Below, piece by piece: positions 1-6,000 of a stretch of DNA of 6,032 nucleotides. The stretch lies in the NCBI GenBank assembly GCA_903916205.1, contig CAIWVX010000488.1, forward strand, positions 1-6,032. Reading direction: 5' to 3'. Every line of letters starts with the position of its first letter. Within the stretch, counting starts at the first letter, position 1. This DNA comes from an uncultured beta proteobacterium (GTDB lineage Bacteria; Pseudomonadota; Gammaproteobacteria; Burkholderiales; Rhodocyclaceae). A program made the translations under genes and the position numbers. The notes under the pieces were generated by a model. The model worked only from the letters and a program-made list of their open reading frames with translations, searched no databases and was not told where the DNA came from.

Positions 1-880
1 GCCACGGAATCCCGTATTTTTCTTCCATGTGACGGCTGATGTAATTCATCGAACGGTAACAGTGCAGCAGGTTGAGCTTGACGAACGGGGTGTTTTCCAT
101 TTCTGCCAGCGTACCGTCGCCCGACCACTGAGCCACCACACGCAGGCCCATTTCTTCGAGCAAAATGCGCGAAGCCCAGGCATCGCCGCCGATGTTGTAA
201 TCGCCGAGAATAGCTACGTCGTACGGGGTTTTCTCGAAGGGTTTGCCATCCCGGTTGGAGATAATCCAGTCGCGCACCGAGTCATTGGCAATATGGTGAC
301 CGAGCGATTGCGACACACCGCGAAAGCCTTCACAGCGCACCGGCACCACCGGTTTGCCGATTTCAGCGGCGGCTTTCTTGGACACCGCTTCGATGTCGTC
401 ACCGATCAGCCCAATCGGGCACTCGGACTGCACCGAGATACCCTTATTCAACGGGAACAAGGTCTCGATTTCGCTCATGATTTTGGCGAGTTTTTTGTCG
501 CCGCCGAAAACGATGTCCTTCTCCTGGAAATCCGAGGTGAAATTCATTTCGCAAAAGGAATCGACCCCGGTGGTGCCGACGTAATAATTGCGACGCCCGG
601 CACGGGCATATTGGCCGCAGCCAATCGGGCCGTGTGAAATACTGATAATGTCCTTGATCGGCCCCCAGACCACGCCTTTTGAACCCGCATAAGCACAGCC
701 ACGCATGGTCATCACACCCGGTAGCGACTTACGGTTGGAGGTAATGCACTTTTTCGACGACTCAAGTTCCTTGTCGTTGACCATCAAGTGTTTGGCGCGA
801 TCTTTCTTCGCCTTTTCGGGATAAACCTCAAGCACTTCCTGAATCAGTGCTTCGGTTTCTTCGCGGGTCAAATCAACCAT
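1..880 (-). CDS. nifD: Nitrogenase molybdenum-iron protein alpha chain NifD, N-terminal part (gene continues past the left edge)
   Basis: This is the alpha subunit of dinitrogenase, which with NifK carries the P-cluster and FeMo-cofactor and reduces N2 in the cytoplasm. Reading the minus strand from ATG at 880 gives 293 uninterrupted codons starting [10 protein letters not shown]; the family is usually about 480-490 residues, so roughly the last 40% is outside the window. P-cluster ligands are visible as Cys62, Cys88 and Cys154. Val70, Arg96, Gln191 and His195, which line the FeMo-cofactor site, fall at the same numbers as in the Azotobacter protein. The cofactor ligand Cys is in [10 protein letters not shown] (Cys274); the His ligand lies outside. 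AAGGAG sits 7 nt before the ATG. The gene follows nifH in the same direction after a 200-bp gap and should be co-transcribed with it from the promoter near 2046. No frameshift or missing key residue is seen in this part. Confidence 0.98.
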   Translation of the reverse strand, partial: MVDLTREETEALIQEVLEVYPEKAKKDRAKHLMVNDKELESSKKCITSNRKSLPGVMTMRGCAYAGSKGVVWGPIKDIISISHGPIGCGQYARAGRRNYYVGTTGVDSFCEMNFTSDFQEKDIVFGGDKKLAKIMSEIETLFPLNKGISVQSECPIGLIGDDIEAVSKKAAAEIGKPVVPVRCEGFRGVSQSLGHHIANDSVRDWIISNRDGKPFEKTPYDVAILGDYNIGGDAWASRILLEEMGLRVVAQWSGDGTLAEMENTPFVKLNLLHCYRSMNYISRHMEEKYGIPW

Positions 881-958
881 TCTGCTTCTCCTTATTGAGC
901 GTCGGCACTCATCTGTGCACGCCGCCTCACTGGATTATTTTGAAAACTCGACTAAGAA

Positions 959-1069
959 GTCTTAACATCCACCGCAAAGTCGCAAAGAAGCCAAGGTTTC
1001 GTAAAGAAGTGCCATATCAAGGGGATTCCTTTGCGTTTTCTTTGCGCCTCTGCGGTGGATTTTTAAGAC
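959..1069. repeat. Long imperfect palindromic repeat between nifH and nifD (copy A)
   Basis: The left arm (959-990: GTCTTA, then CCACCGCAAAG, then CGCAAAGAA) pairs with the right arm (1038-1069: TTCTTTGCG, then TGCGGTGGA, then TAAGAC), with about 47 bp between arms. It is the same family as the copies at 3061-3172 and 3253-3360. The arms are built from a near-tandem unit of about 8 bp around CTTTGCGN. In the nifH-nifD transcript this would fold into a long hairpin. It makes up most of the 200-bp nifH-nifD gap, so the rest (about 90 bp) would be an ordinary spacing. It may affect mRNA processing or the NifH:NifDK ratio; that is inference, and folding energy was not computed. Confidence 0.85.
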
Positions 1070-1080
1070 GTTCATCACGC

Positions 1081-2001
<921 letters not shown>

Positions 2002-2045
2002 TCACTCGGGTTGAAGGACAATTCCCGTGTTCCCGAGTGATCATT

Positions 2046-2061
2046 TGCAAAGACCATGCCA
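2046..2061 (-). promoter_or_regulatory. Sigma-54 (-24/-12) promoter of nifHDK
   Basis: On the minus strand this reads TGGCATGGTCTTTGCA, against the sigma-54 consensus TGGCACG-N4-TTGCA. The invariant GG (2060-2059) and GC (2048-2047) are 10 bp apart, as required. Transcription would start near 2035, giving a 5' leader of about 58 nt before the nifH ATG. The position, strand and upstream enhancer at 2160-2175 all agree with NifA-dependent control under nitrogen limitation. Confidence 0.92.
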
Positions 2062-2078
2062 ACCCCAGTGACTTCTTG

Positions 2079-2091
2079 CAAGCGATTGAAA
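2079..2091. promoter_or_regulatory. Possible IHF site in the nifH promoter region
   Basis: CAAGCGATTGAAA matches the reverse complement of the IHF consensus (YAANNNNTTGATW) with one mismatch, and is followed by an A/T-rich stretch (2089-2096). It lies between the -24/-12 element and the NifA site, where IHF commonly bends DNA at nif promoters. A one-mismatch match to a degenerate consensus can arise by chance. Confidence 0.4.
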
Positions 2092-2102
2092 ATAAACACG
2101 TT

Positions 2103-2999
2103 ATGAGTCAATCCGCCCAAGTGCATGACCCGACAGAACACGACAATAGCCCCGCCTTTTGTCGCGGGTCTGACAATAGCGCCACGACACTCCCGCGCTA
2201 TGCCCGCCTACCAATCAATCGCTGCAATCTGCCCGCGGTCATCCTTGGCAGCCTGACTTTTCAACGCAATCCAACCGACTTGCAGATTGATAGCGTCGCC
2301 AATTTGCACGCCGACCTCTTCCGTCGTCTCGATACCTTCGCCGCCAAGGCGGATCGCGCCTCAGCCTTCTGCGATTATCTAACCGTCCGCTTTTGCCTTG
2401 AACAGCTTGAAGAAGCCGGTCTGACCGAACACTCGAAACAACGTGCCAAGGCCAACTGGATGCGCGTACTACGCGGCTGGAGCTTCGATTCGGATGGCCG
2501 CGAAGGGGCCATTCTCAAGGGCTGGGTGGAATCGCGTTTTGGTTTGCTCCCGCGCTTTCATGGTCAACCGCTCCGTGACTTTACGAGCGCTACCTATCTG
2601 CGTTATCAGGAAATGCGCTCGGCGGGTCTCTATGGCACCAACGCCCTAGAAAGCCAACTCGACCTGCTCTACGCCTACAGTCAATATGAATATCAACGCG
2701 AGTCATTGGACGTGCCTGCCTGTCCAAACAGCCTCCCCCTCTATCGCGGCATCAACCGCATCGCCGAACACGAAGTGCTTGAAGCCAGCGGCAAGCGTCA
2801 GGTAGTTCTCTTCAACAACCTCGTCTCCTTCACCGCATCACGCGAGCGCGCCAGCGAGTTTGGCGATTACATCCTGACCACGCAGGTACCCAAGGCCAAA
2901 ATTTTCTTCAATTTCGACCTACTCCCCGGCGTCCTCAAAGGCGAAAACGAATACCTAGTGATCGGTGGCGTTTACGACATTGCCATCAGCACCTTTTGA
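2103..2999 (+). CDS. draT: NAD(+)--dinitrogen-reductase ADP-D-ribosyltransferase DraT
   Basis: Moves ADP-ribose from NAD+ onto a specific Arg of NifH (Arg102 here), switching nitrogenase off when ammonium appears or energy drops. The conserved block LPRYARLPINRCNLPAVILGSLTFQ is at about residues 30-54. The R-S-E pattern of Arg-specific ADP-ribosyltransferases is visible: Arg215 in LYRGIN, Ser242-Phe-Thr in NLVSFTASRERASEFG, and Glu281-x-Glu283 in KGENEYLVIGGVYD. I chose ATG 2103 (298 residues). The frame is open further up with a GTG at 2037, but that start would put the gene over the nifH core promoter. Neither start has a clear ribosome binding site, so the start is uncertain; GTG 2121 is also possible. 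The gene is divergent from nifH with 125 bp between the start codons. DraG, the usual partner hydrolase, is not downstream. Confidence 0.95.
   Translation: MSQSAQVHDPTEHDNSPAFCRGSDNSATTLPRYARLPINRCNLPAVILGSLTFQRNPTDLQIDSVANLHADLFRRLDTFAAKADRASAFCDYLTVRFCLEQLEEAGLTEHSKQRAKANWMRVLRGWSFDSDGREGAILKGWVESRFGLLPRFHGQPLRDFTSATYLRYQEMRSAGLYGTNALESQLDLLYAYSQYEYQRESLDVPACPNSLPLYRGINRIAEHEVLEASGKRQVVLFNNLVSFTASRERASEFGDYILTTQVPKAKIFFNFDLLPGVLKGENEYLVIGGVYDIAISTF
2160..2175. promoter_or_regulatory. NifA upstream activator site (TGT-N10-ACA), inside draT
   Basis: TGTCGCGGGTCTGACA fits the NifA enhancer pattern TGT-N10-ACA exactly. Its centre is about 130 bp upstream of the predicted nifH transcription start, within the usual range for NifA sites. 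It is within the coding frame of the divergent gene draT, in the poorly conserved N-terminal stretch ahead of LPRYARLPINRCNLP. The motif is symmetrical and could in principle act in both directions. Confidence 0.8.
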
Positions 3000-3003
3000 G
3001 TCT

Positions 3004-3029
3004 TGTCGCAAACGCGACACAGGTTTTTT
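3004..3029 (+). terminator. Hairpin plus T-run after draT; also fits TGT-N10-ACA
   Basis: TGTCGC (3004-3009) pairs perfectly with GCGACA (3014-3019) across an AAAC loop. A run of six T follows at 3024-3029, four bases after the stem. It lies 5 bp past the draT stop, so a rho-independent terminator is the simplest reading, although the 4-nt gap weakens it. The same 16 bp (TGTCGCAAACGCGACA) exactly match the NifA site pattern, about 210 bp upstream of a possible sigma-54 start for the next gene. Confidence 0.6.
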
Positions 3030-3060
3030 ACGCTTGAGCAGCTGTAATAAATGCACAAAC

Positions 3061-3172
3061 CCTCACCACAGAGACACAGAGGTTTCACAGATTAAGCATT
3101 GAAGAACAAGGGATTACCTCTGTGTTACCTCTGCGTCTCTGCGCCTCTGTGGTGGATTTTTGAATTTTGAGG
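3061..3172. repeat. Palindromic repeat, variant form (copy B)
   Basis: The left arm at 3064-3083 (CACCACAGAGACACAGAGGT) pairs with the right arm around 3128-3155 (containing CTCTGCGCCTCTGTGGTGG). An outer CCTCA (3061-3065) / TGAGG (3168-3172) pair may extend it. The right arm consists of tandem units of about 8-9 bp (CTCTGTGTTAC, CTCTGCGT, CTCTGCGC, CTCTGTGG), related to copies A and C but with C replacing T in the unit. Read on the minus strand it gives a TTEAQRRRG-type peptide, which I take as non-coding. Confidence 0.8.
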
Positions 3173-3197
3173 CGTCTATCAGCAAGCTTTCGGCCCT

Positions 3198-3213
3198 CGG
3201 CGCGATTCTTGCA
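3198..3213 (+). promoter_or_regulatory. Possible sigma-54 (-24/-12) promoter upstream of the SIR2-like gene
   Basis: CGGCGCGATTCTTGCA keeps the invariant GG (3199-3200) and GC (3211-3212) with 10 bp between them, plus TTGCA, and differs from TGGCACG-N4-TTGCA at two positions (T to C, A to G). Transcription would start near 3224, giving a leader of about 160 nt that contains repeat copy C. A TGT-N10-ACA element lies at 3004-3019, about 210 bp from that start. The match is plausible but unproven; no other clear promoter was found for the gene. Confidence 0.4.
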
Positions 3214-3252
3214 AGTCAGCATACTAAATCCCCGATACGGATAAAGCCCTAG

Positions 3253-3360
3253 CCCACCGCCAAGGGACCAAGGGGCAAAGGAGTCGCAAAGGCAACCTAG
3301 CAAGCAATGATGTCTTTTGCGCCAACTTGGTTTTCTTTGCGTCTTTGCGGTGGATTTTAA
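3253..3360. repeat. Palindromic repeat (copy C) directly before the SIR2-like gene
   Basis: CCACCGC (3254-3260) pairs perfectly with GCGGTGG (3347-3353). The inner parts (CAAAGG, CGCAAAGG on the left; TTTTCTTTGCGTCTTTGCGG on the right) pair imperfectly. The right arm is nearly the same as that of copy A at 1036-1060, including an exact tandem CTTTGCGT/CTTTGCGG. The left arm has diverged more. It ends about 25 bp before the start codon at 3387 and would form a hairpin in that gene's leader. Confidence 0.8.
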
Positions 3361-3386
3361 TTTGCTCACTCCAGTAAGGATGCCCG

Positions 3387-4217
3387 ATGGATAACGAACT
3401 TCGTACGCAACTTATCGCCGGACTCAAAGACGGCAGCATCGTCCCTTATCTTGGCCCCGGCGTTCTGTCAGATGTGTTTTCCATCAGCACCGGGAACCCC
3501 ATCCCGGCAAGCAGTGAGCAACTGATCATCGGTCTCAATGAGGGCCGACCAATGTCGCCTAAACTGATGTACGAATTTTCCCGCGCAGCCATGAACATCG
3601 AGCTAAAGCGAGGACGTGCCGCCGTCATGCGCTTTCTCAACACCACCTATGGCGACACCGAATGGAGCCGCTCGGCGCTGCATGACTGGCTAAAGAAAAT
3701 ATGCCCGCCCTACGTCATCGACATCAACCGCGACACCCAGCTCCAAACCAGCTATTCCGGCAAACCACACACCCTGATTCTCGGCTGCGCGCGCCTCAGC
3801 GGCACCGACTACCGCTTCAAACTTTACGCCAACAACGGCGAACGCTATACCGCCATCACCCCGGAACAAGCGATTGCCGGACAACCGATTCTGTTCAAAC
3901 CGATGGGTTCACCCCGACCTTTTCCCAGCTACATTGCTTCAGACGCGGACTATGTCGATTTCATCACCGAACTCATGGGCGGCTTTGCTGTCCCCAGTTT
4001 CGTCAAAACACTACGCCACAACAAACGCTATCTACTGCTCGGAATGCACCTCAACCGCGACACCGAACGCATGGTGCTTTCAGACCTAATCTACAGCGCC
4101 GCACCATCGCCTTGTGGCTGGGCGCTAATCGAAAAGGCCACCGACAAAGAACGGCGGTTTCTGAAAAAAATGGGGATTGAACTCGTTGAGTCCGGGTTCG
4201 CTGAGTTGATGCCATAA
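3387..4217 (+). CDS. SIR2-like domain protein, probably without the usual catalytic His
   Basis: The 276 residues show the outline of the SIR2-like NAD-binding fold. DGSIVPYLGPGVLSD (15-29) stands for the glycine loop (usually PxLGAGxS). VIDINRDTQLQ (110-120) stands for TTNYDxLLE, keeping Asn114 and Asp116. ILFKPMGSPRPFP...DADYVDFI (168-192) stands for the KLHGS...xDY block, and RYLLLGMHLNRD (214-225) for LLFLGYSLxD. In the KLHGS block the expected catalytic His is Met173, so NAD hydrolysis or deacetylation is doubtful; NAD binding could remain. There is no signal peptide or membrane segment, so it should be cytoplasmic. AAGGA sits 6 nt before the ATG. It follows draT in the same direction after 387 bp, in the place where draG is often found. 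Exact function is unknown; a role with DraT is inference from position. The SIR2 call comes from motif reading by eye. Confidence 0.7.
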   Translation: MDNELRTQLIAGLKDGSIVPYLGPGVLSDVFSISTGNPIPASSEQLIIGLNEGRPMSPKLMYEFSRAAMNIELKRGRAAVMRFLNTTYGDTEWSRSALHDWLKKICPPYVIDINRDTQLQTSYSGKPHTLILGCARLSGTDYRFKLYANNGERYTAITPEQAIAGQPILFKPMGSPRPFPSYIASDADYVDFITELMGGFAVPSFVKTLRHNKRYLLLGMHLNRDTERMVLSDLIYSAAPSPCGWALIEKATDKERRFLKKMGIELVESGFAELMP

Positions 4218-4220
4218 TTT

Positions 4221-4236
4221 GCCCATGCGAATGGGC
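4221..4236. terminator. Small perfect hairpin after the SIR2-like gene
   Basis: GCCCAT and ATGGGC pair perfectly around a GCGA tetraloop (GNRA type), 4 bp after the stop codon. No T-run follows on the plus strand, so it is a weak terminator candidate or an mRNA 3'-end stabiliser rather than a standard rho-independent terminator. Confidence 0.4.
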
Positions 4237-4425
4237 TGTAAAGATTGCGATTCAAACGGAGGTACCGAATGGATCATGCCGCCATCTGAGATTCTGTAGC
4301 CCCCTATTCATTCCACTGACCGTTCAATTTTGAGGATAGCGAAATGAACGACAGAAACAAGTCGCTTGAACCCCGGACGGATACCACTCAAGGCTTCAGA
4401 TAGAATGGCTGTCAGATAGAATGGC
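4237..4425 (+). other. Spacer with two orphan short frames that have ribosome binding sites
   Basis: No full gene is visible. A very good ribosome binding site (GGAGGT, 4258-4263) precedes ATG 4269, but that frame stops after six codons (MDHAAI). A second frame at 4344-4403 codes for 19 residues (MNDRNKSLEPRTDTTQGFR) with GAGG about 8 nt upstream. Neither resembles anything I know. They may be leftover gene starts after a deletion, leader peptides, or chance. The second frame ends inside the first copy of the tandem repeat at 4396-4426. Confidence 0.35.
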
Positions 4426-4426
4426 T
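4396..4426 (+). repeat. Two tandem copies of a 15-bp sequence
   Basis: TCAGATAGAATGGCT occurs at 4396-4410 and again at 4412-4426, a 16-bp period without mismatch. It lies immediately before the possible -35 of the toxin-antitoxin operon, where antitoxin or complex binding sites are often found, so it could be an operator. A recent slippage duplication is equally possible. Confidence 0.75.
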
Positions 4427-4453
4427 TGTACTCCTTTGGATTTTGCATAATAC
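4426..4453 (+). promoter_or_regulatory. Possible sigma-70 promoter of the toxin-antitoxin operon
   Basis: TTGTAC (4426-4431) and TAATAC (4448-4453) are spaced by 16 bp, about 30 bp ahead of the antitoxin ATG at 4485. It abuts the 15-bp tandem repeat, which fits autorepression by the antitoxin. The call rests on consensus matching by eye. Confidence 0.5.
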
Positions 4454-4484
4454 TTGTATCACAACAACCGAAAGGAGCGCAGAA

Positions 4485-4712
4485 ATGGCCCTGTCAATTC
4501 GACTACCTAGCGACGTAGAAGACCGGCTTAAAAACCTGGCCGCACAAACTGGACGTACCAAGAGCTTTTACATTACTGAGGCGATTTGCGAACACATCGA
4601 CGACCTTGAAGATTTGTTCCTAGCCGAACAACGTTTGATTGAAATTCGTGCAGGACGCAGCAAAACCTACAGCTTAGACGAAGTGGAACGAAATCTTGGC
4701 TTGGCTGATTGA
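4485..4712 (+). CDS. RelB/DinJ-like ribbon-helix-helix antitoxin
   Basis: A 75-residue antitoxin expected to bind and neutralise the toxin encoded next and to repress its own operon. The N-terminal strand MALSIRLPSD (1-10) and the two helices (about 10-20 and 25-38, with GRTKSFYITEAI) form a ribbon-helix-helix DNA-binding domain. The C-terminal part (DLEDLFLAEQRLIEIRAGRSKTYSLDEVERNLGL) is the toxin-binding segment typical of this RelB group. I chose ATG 4485 because AAGGAG is 7 nt upstream and the protein begins at the beta strand. The frame is open back to TTG 4443, but that start would overlap the promoter. It overlaps the toxin gene by 17 bp. Confidence 0.93.
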   Translation: MALSIRLPSDVEDRLKNLAAQTGRTKSFYITEAICEHIDDLEDLFLAEQRLIEIRAGRSKTYSLDEVERNLGLAD

Positions 4713-4965
4713 ATTTGATGAGGCTTCCAAGACAGATTTGGTAAAACTGGACAAACAAACGGCGAGACGCATTACCGCTTTTTTGCGCGAACGTGTTGCC
4801 GTCTTGGATGATCCGCGCAGTATTGGTGAAGCTCTCAAGGGGTCACGCCTCGGGGCTTTTTGGAAATACCGCGTCGGAGATTACAGGATTATCACGAGCA
4901 TTGAGGATGGCGCTTTGCGCATCCTCGTTGTGCGAATCGGCAACCGCCGTGAGGGGTACCGATAA
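4696..4965 (+). CDS. RelE/ParE-family toxin, TTG start
   Basis: An 89-residue protein of the RelE/ParE fold; RelE-type members cut mRNA on the ribosome. Typical family blocks are visible: FDEASKTDLVKLDKQTARRI (7-26), DDPRSIGEALKGSRLGAFWKYRVGDYRII (38-66) and LRILVVRIGNRREGYR (74-89). The basic residues Arg59, Arg64, Arg80 and the C-terminal Tyr88 fall where RelE catalytic or RNA-contacting residues lie. The block often written GHRREVYR is GNRREGYR here. The TTG at 4696 is chosen because it gives the family start M-A-W-x-I-E-F-D and no ATG or GTG lies at the right place. It overlaps the antitoxin gene by 17 bp, so translation is probably coupled and the rare start would keep toxin below antitoxin. 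It appears intact. Confidence 0.92.
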   Translation: MAWLIEFDEASKTDLVKLDKQTARRITAFLRERVAVLDDPRSIGEALKGSRLGAFWKYRVGDYRIITSIEDGALRILVVRIGNRREGYR

Positions 4966-4985
4966 ACAAAAAAGTGAACGGTAAA

Positions 4986-5009
4986 GGGCACAACCCTTGC
5001 CCAATTTTT
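4986..5009 (+). terminator. Rho-independent terminator after the toxin gene
   Basis: GGGCA (4986-4990) pairs with TGCCC (4998-5002), followed by AATTTTT. An alternative overlapping stem is AAGGG/CCCTT. It is 20 bp past the toxin stop codon. A second small hairpin with a GCAA loop (ACTGG/CCAGT, 5015-5028) follows. Confidence 0.6.
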
Positions 5010-5093
5010 CTGCTACTGGGCAACCAGTGTTGAAACTATGCCTTCGGTTTTAACATCCCAAATAAATATCAAAACCAAAGTAGTCAGTGGGGA

Positions 5094-5121
5094 TTGTGAG
5101 TACCCAATTACACGATATAAA
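5094..5121 (+). promoter_or_regulatory. Possible sigma-70 promoter of the amidotransferase gene
   Basis: TTGTGA (5094-5099) and TATAAA (5116-5121) are separated by 16 bp, about 75 bp before the ATG at 5197. The leader contains two overlapping, mutually exclusive small stems (GGC/GCC at 5140-5152 and GCCAT/ATGGC at 5150-5164). I do not recognise a known riboswitch there. The rest of the 5010-5196 spacer shows no gene. Confidence 0.45.
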
Positions 5122-5196
5122 AAACCGGCGACTAGGAAAGGCGTTTAAAGCCATTTAAGATGGCGACCGAGTTTTAACTAACGCAGGTCGACTGTC

Positions 5197-6000
5197 ATGT
5201 GCCAGCTTCTGGGGATGAATTGCAACACACCCACCGATATTTGCTTTTCCTTTACCGGATTTCAGGCGCGTGGAGGTGGCACTGATGTGCACCGTGATGG
5301 CTGGGGAATCGCTTTTTTCGAGGGCAAAGGTACGCGCCTTTTTCTCGATCCGCAGCCCTCTTGCGACTCACCGGTGGCGGAACTGGTGCGCCATTATCCG
5401 ATCCGCTCGCTCAATGTCATTGCCCACATTCGCAAAGCCACGCAGGGGCCGACCGGTCTGGAAAACACCCATCCTTTTATTCGCGAACTCTGGGGGCGTT
5501 ACTGGATTTTTGCCCATAACGGTGACTTGCTTGACTATGCACCGGAGTTCGATGGCAGTTTTATGCCCGTCGGGCAAACTGACAGCGAACGAGTGTTCTG
5601 CCACCTGTTGCAATCTCTGCGACAACGCTTTCCACGCGGTATGCCGGAGCGCATCGCACTGCATAGCGCACTCGATGCGTTTGCCGCGCAGATCAGGCCG
5701 TTCGGCCAGTTTAACTTCTTGCTTTCCAATGGCGACTATCTGTTTGCCCATCGCTCGACTGAACTGCATTACCTTATCCGTCAAGCGCCGTTTGCCGTCG
5801 CTCACCTCAAGGATGAAGATGTTAGCGTCGATTTTAGTGAAGTGGCTGGAAACAGTGACCGCGTCGCACTCATTGCCACCCAGCCCCTGACAGATAATGA
5901 AATCTGGTTACCATTGCCGGTCGACCGTGTCGCATTGTTCTTCGAGGGCGCGTTTTTTGCGGGGAATGTATCCGCGCCAGACGTATTGGCAGGAGCCTAA
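5197..6000 (+). CDS. Class II glutamine amidotransferase, YafJ type
   Basis: A 267-residue stand-alone N-terminal-nucleophile glutaminase domain; the family's true acceptor substrate is generally not known. Cys2 (MCQLLGMN) becomes the catalytic nucleophile after Met removal. Other class II blocks follow: HRDGWGIAF (32-40), AHIRKATQG (76-84) with the glutamine-binding Arg, ENTHPF (89-94), FAHNGDL (105-111) with the oxyanion Asn-Gly, and QTDSERVF (127-134). The C-terminal half (FNFLLSNGDYLFAHRS, ALIATQPL) is typical of YafJ-like proteins of about 255-270 residues. No synthase domain is attached. ATG 5197 is required to put Cys at position 2; only a weak AGG lies upstream. It is a single gene after a terminator and has no evident link to nitrogen fixation. 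All key residues are present, so it should be active. Confidence 0.95.
   Translation: MCQLLGMNCNTPTDICFSFTGFQARGGGTDVHRDGWGIAFFEGKGTRLFLDPQPSCDSPVAELVRHYPIRSLNVIAHIRKATQGPTGLENTHPFIRELWGRYWIFAHNGDLLDYAPEFDGSFMPVGQTDSERVFCHLLQSLRQRFPRGMPERIALHSALDAFAAQIRPFGQFNFLLSNGDYLFAHRSTELHYLIRQAPFAVAHLKDEDVSVDFSEVAGNSDRVALIATQPLTDNEIWLPLPVDRVALFFEGAFFAGNVSAPDVLAGA

Noticed and set aside
29..637. Long open frame on the plus strand (about 200 codons)
   Set aside because: It lies antisense to nifD, whose minus-strand translation matches NifD throughout; the plus-strand product resembles nothing and has no convincing start signal.
1000..1016. TGGCAC on the minus strand between nifH and nifD, resembling a sigma-54 -24 element
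   Set aside because: The required -12 GC is not at the right spacing (the bases there are CG), so there is no support for a separate nifD promoter.
3326..3345. TTGGTTTTCTTTGCG as a possible sigma-54 promoter close to the SIR2-like gene
   Set aside because: GG and GC are 8 bp apart instead of 10, and the sequence is part of the repeat arm shared with copy A.
3085..3369. Minus-strand open frames giving TTEAQRRRG and HRKDAKKTK peptides
   Set aside because: These are translations of repeat copies B and C; such peptides commonly come from these repeats and not from real genes.
3701..4180. Second open frame of 159 codons inside the SIR2-like gene
   Set aside because: It is a +1-frame shadow with an Arg/Gln/His-rich composition and no start signal; the 3387-4217 frame has a good ribosome binding site and recognisable motifs.
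5270..5890. Overlapping plus-strand and minus-strand frames in the amidotransferase gene
   Set aside because: The 5197-6000 frame contains all class II amidotransferase motifs; the others are shadows.
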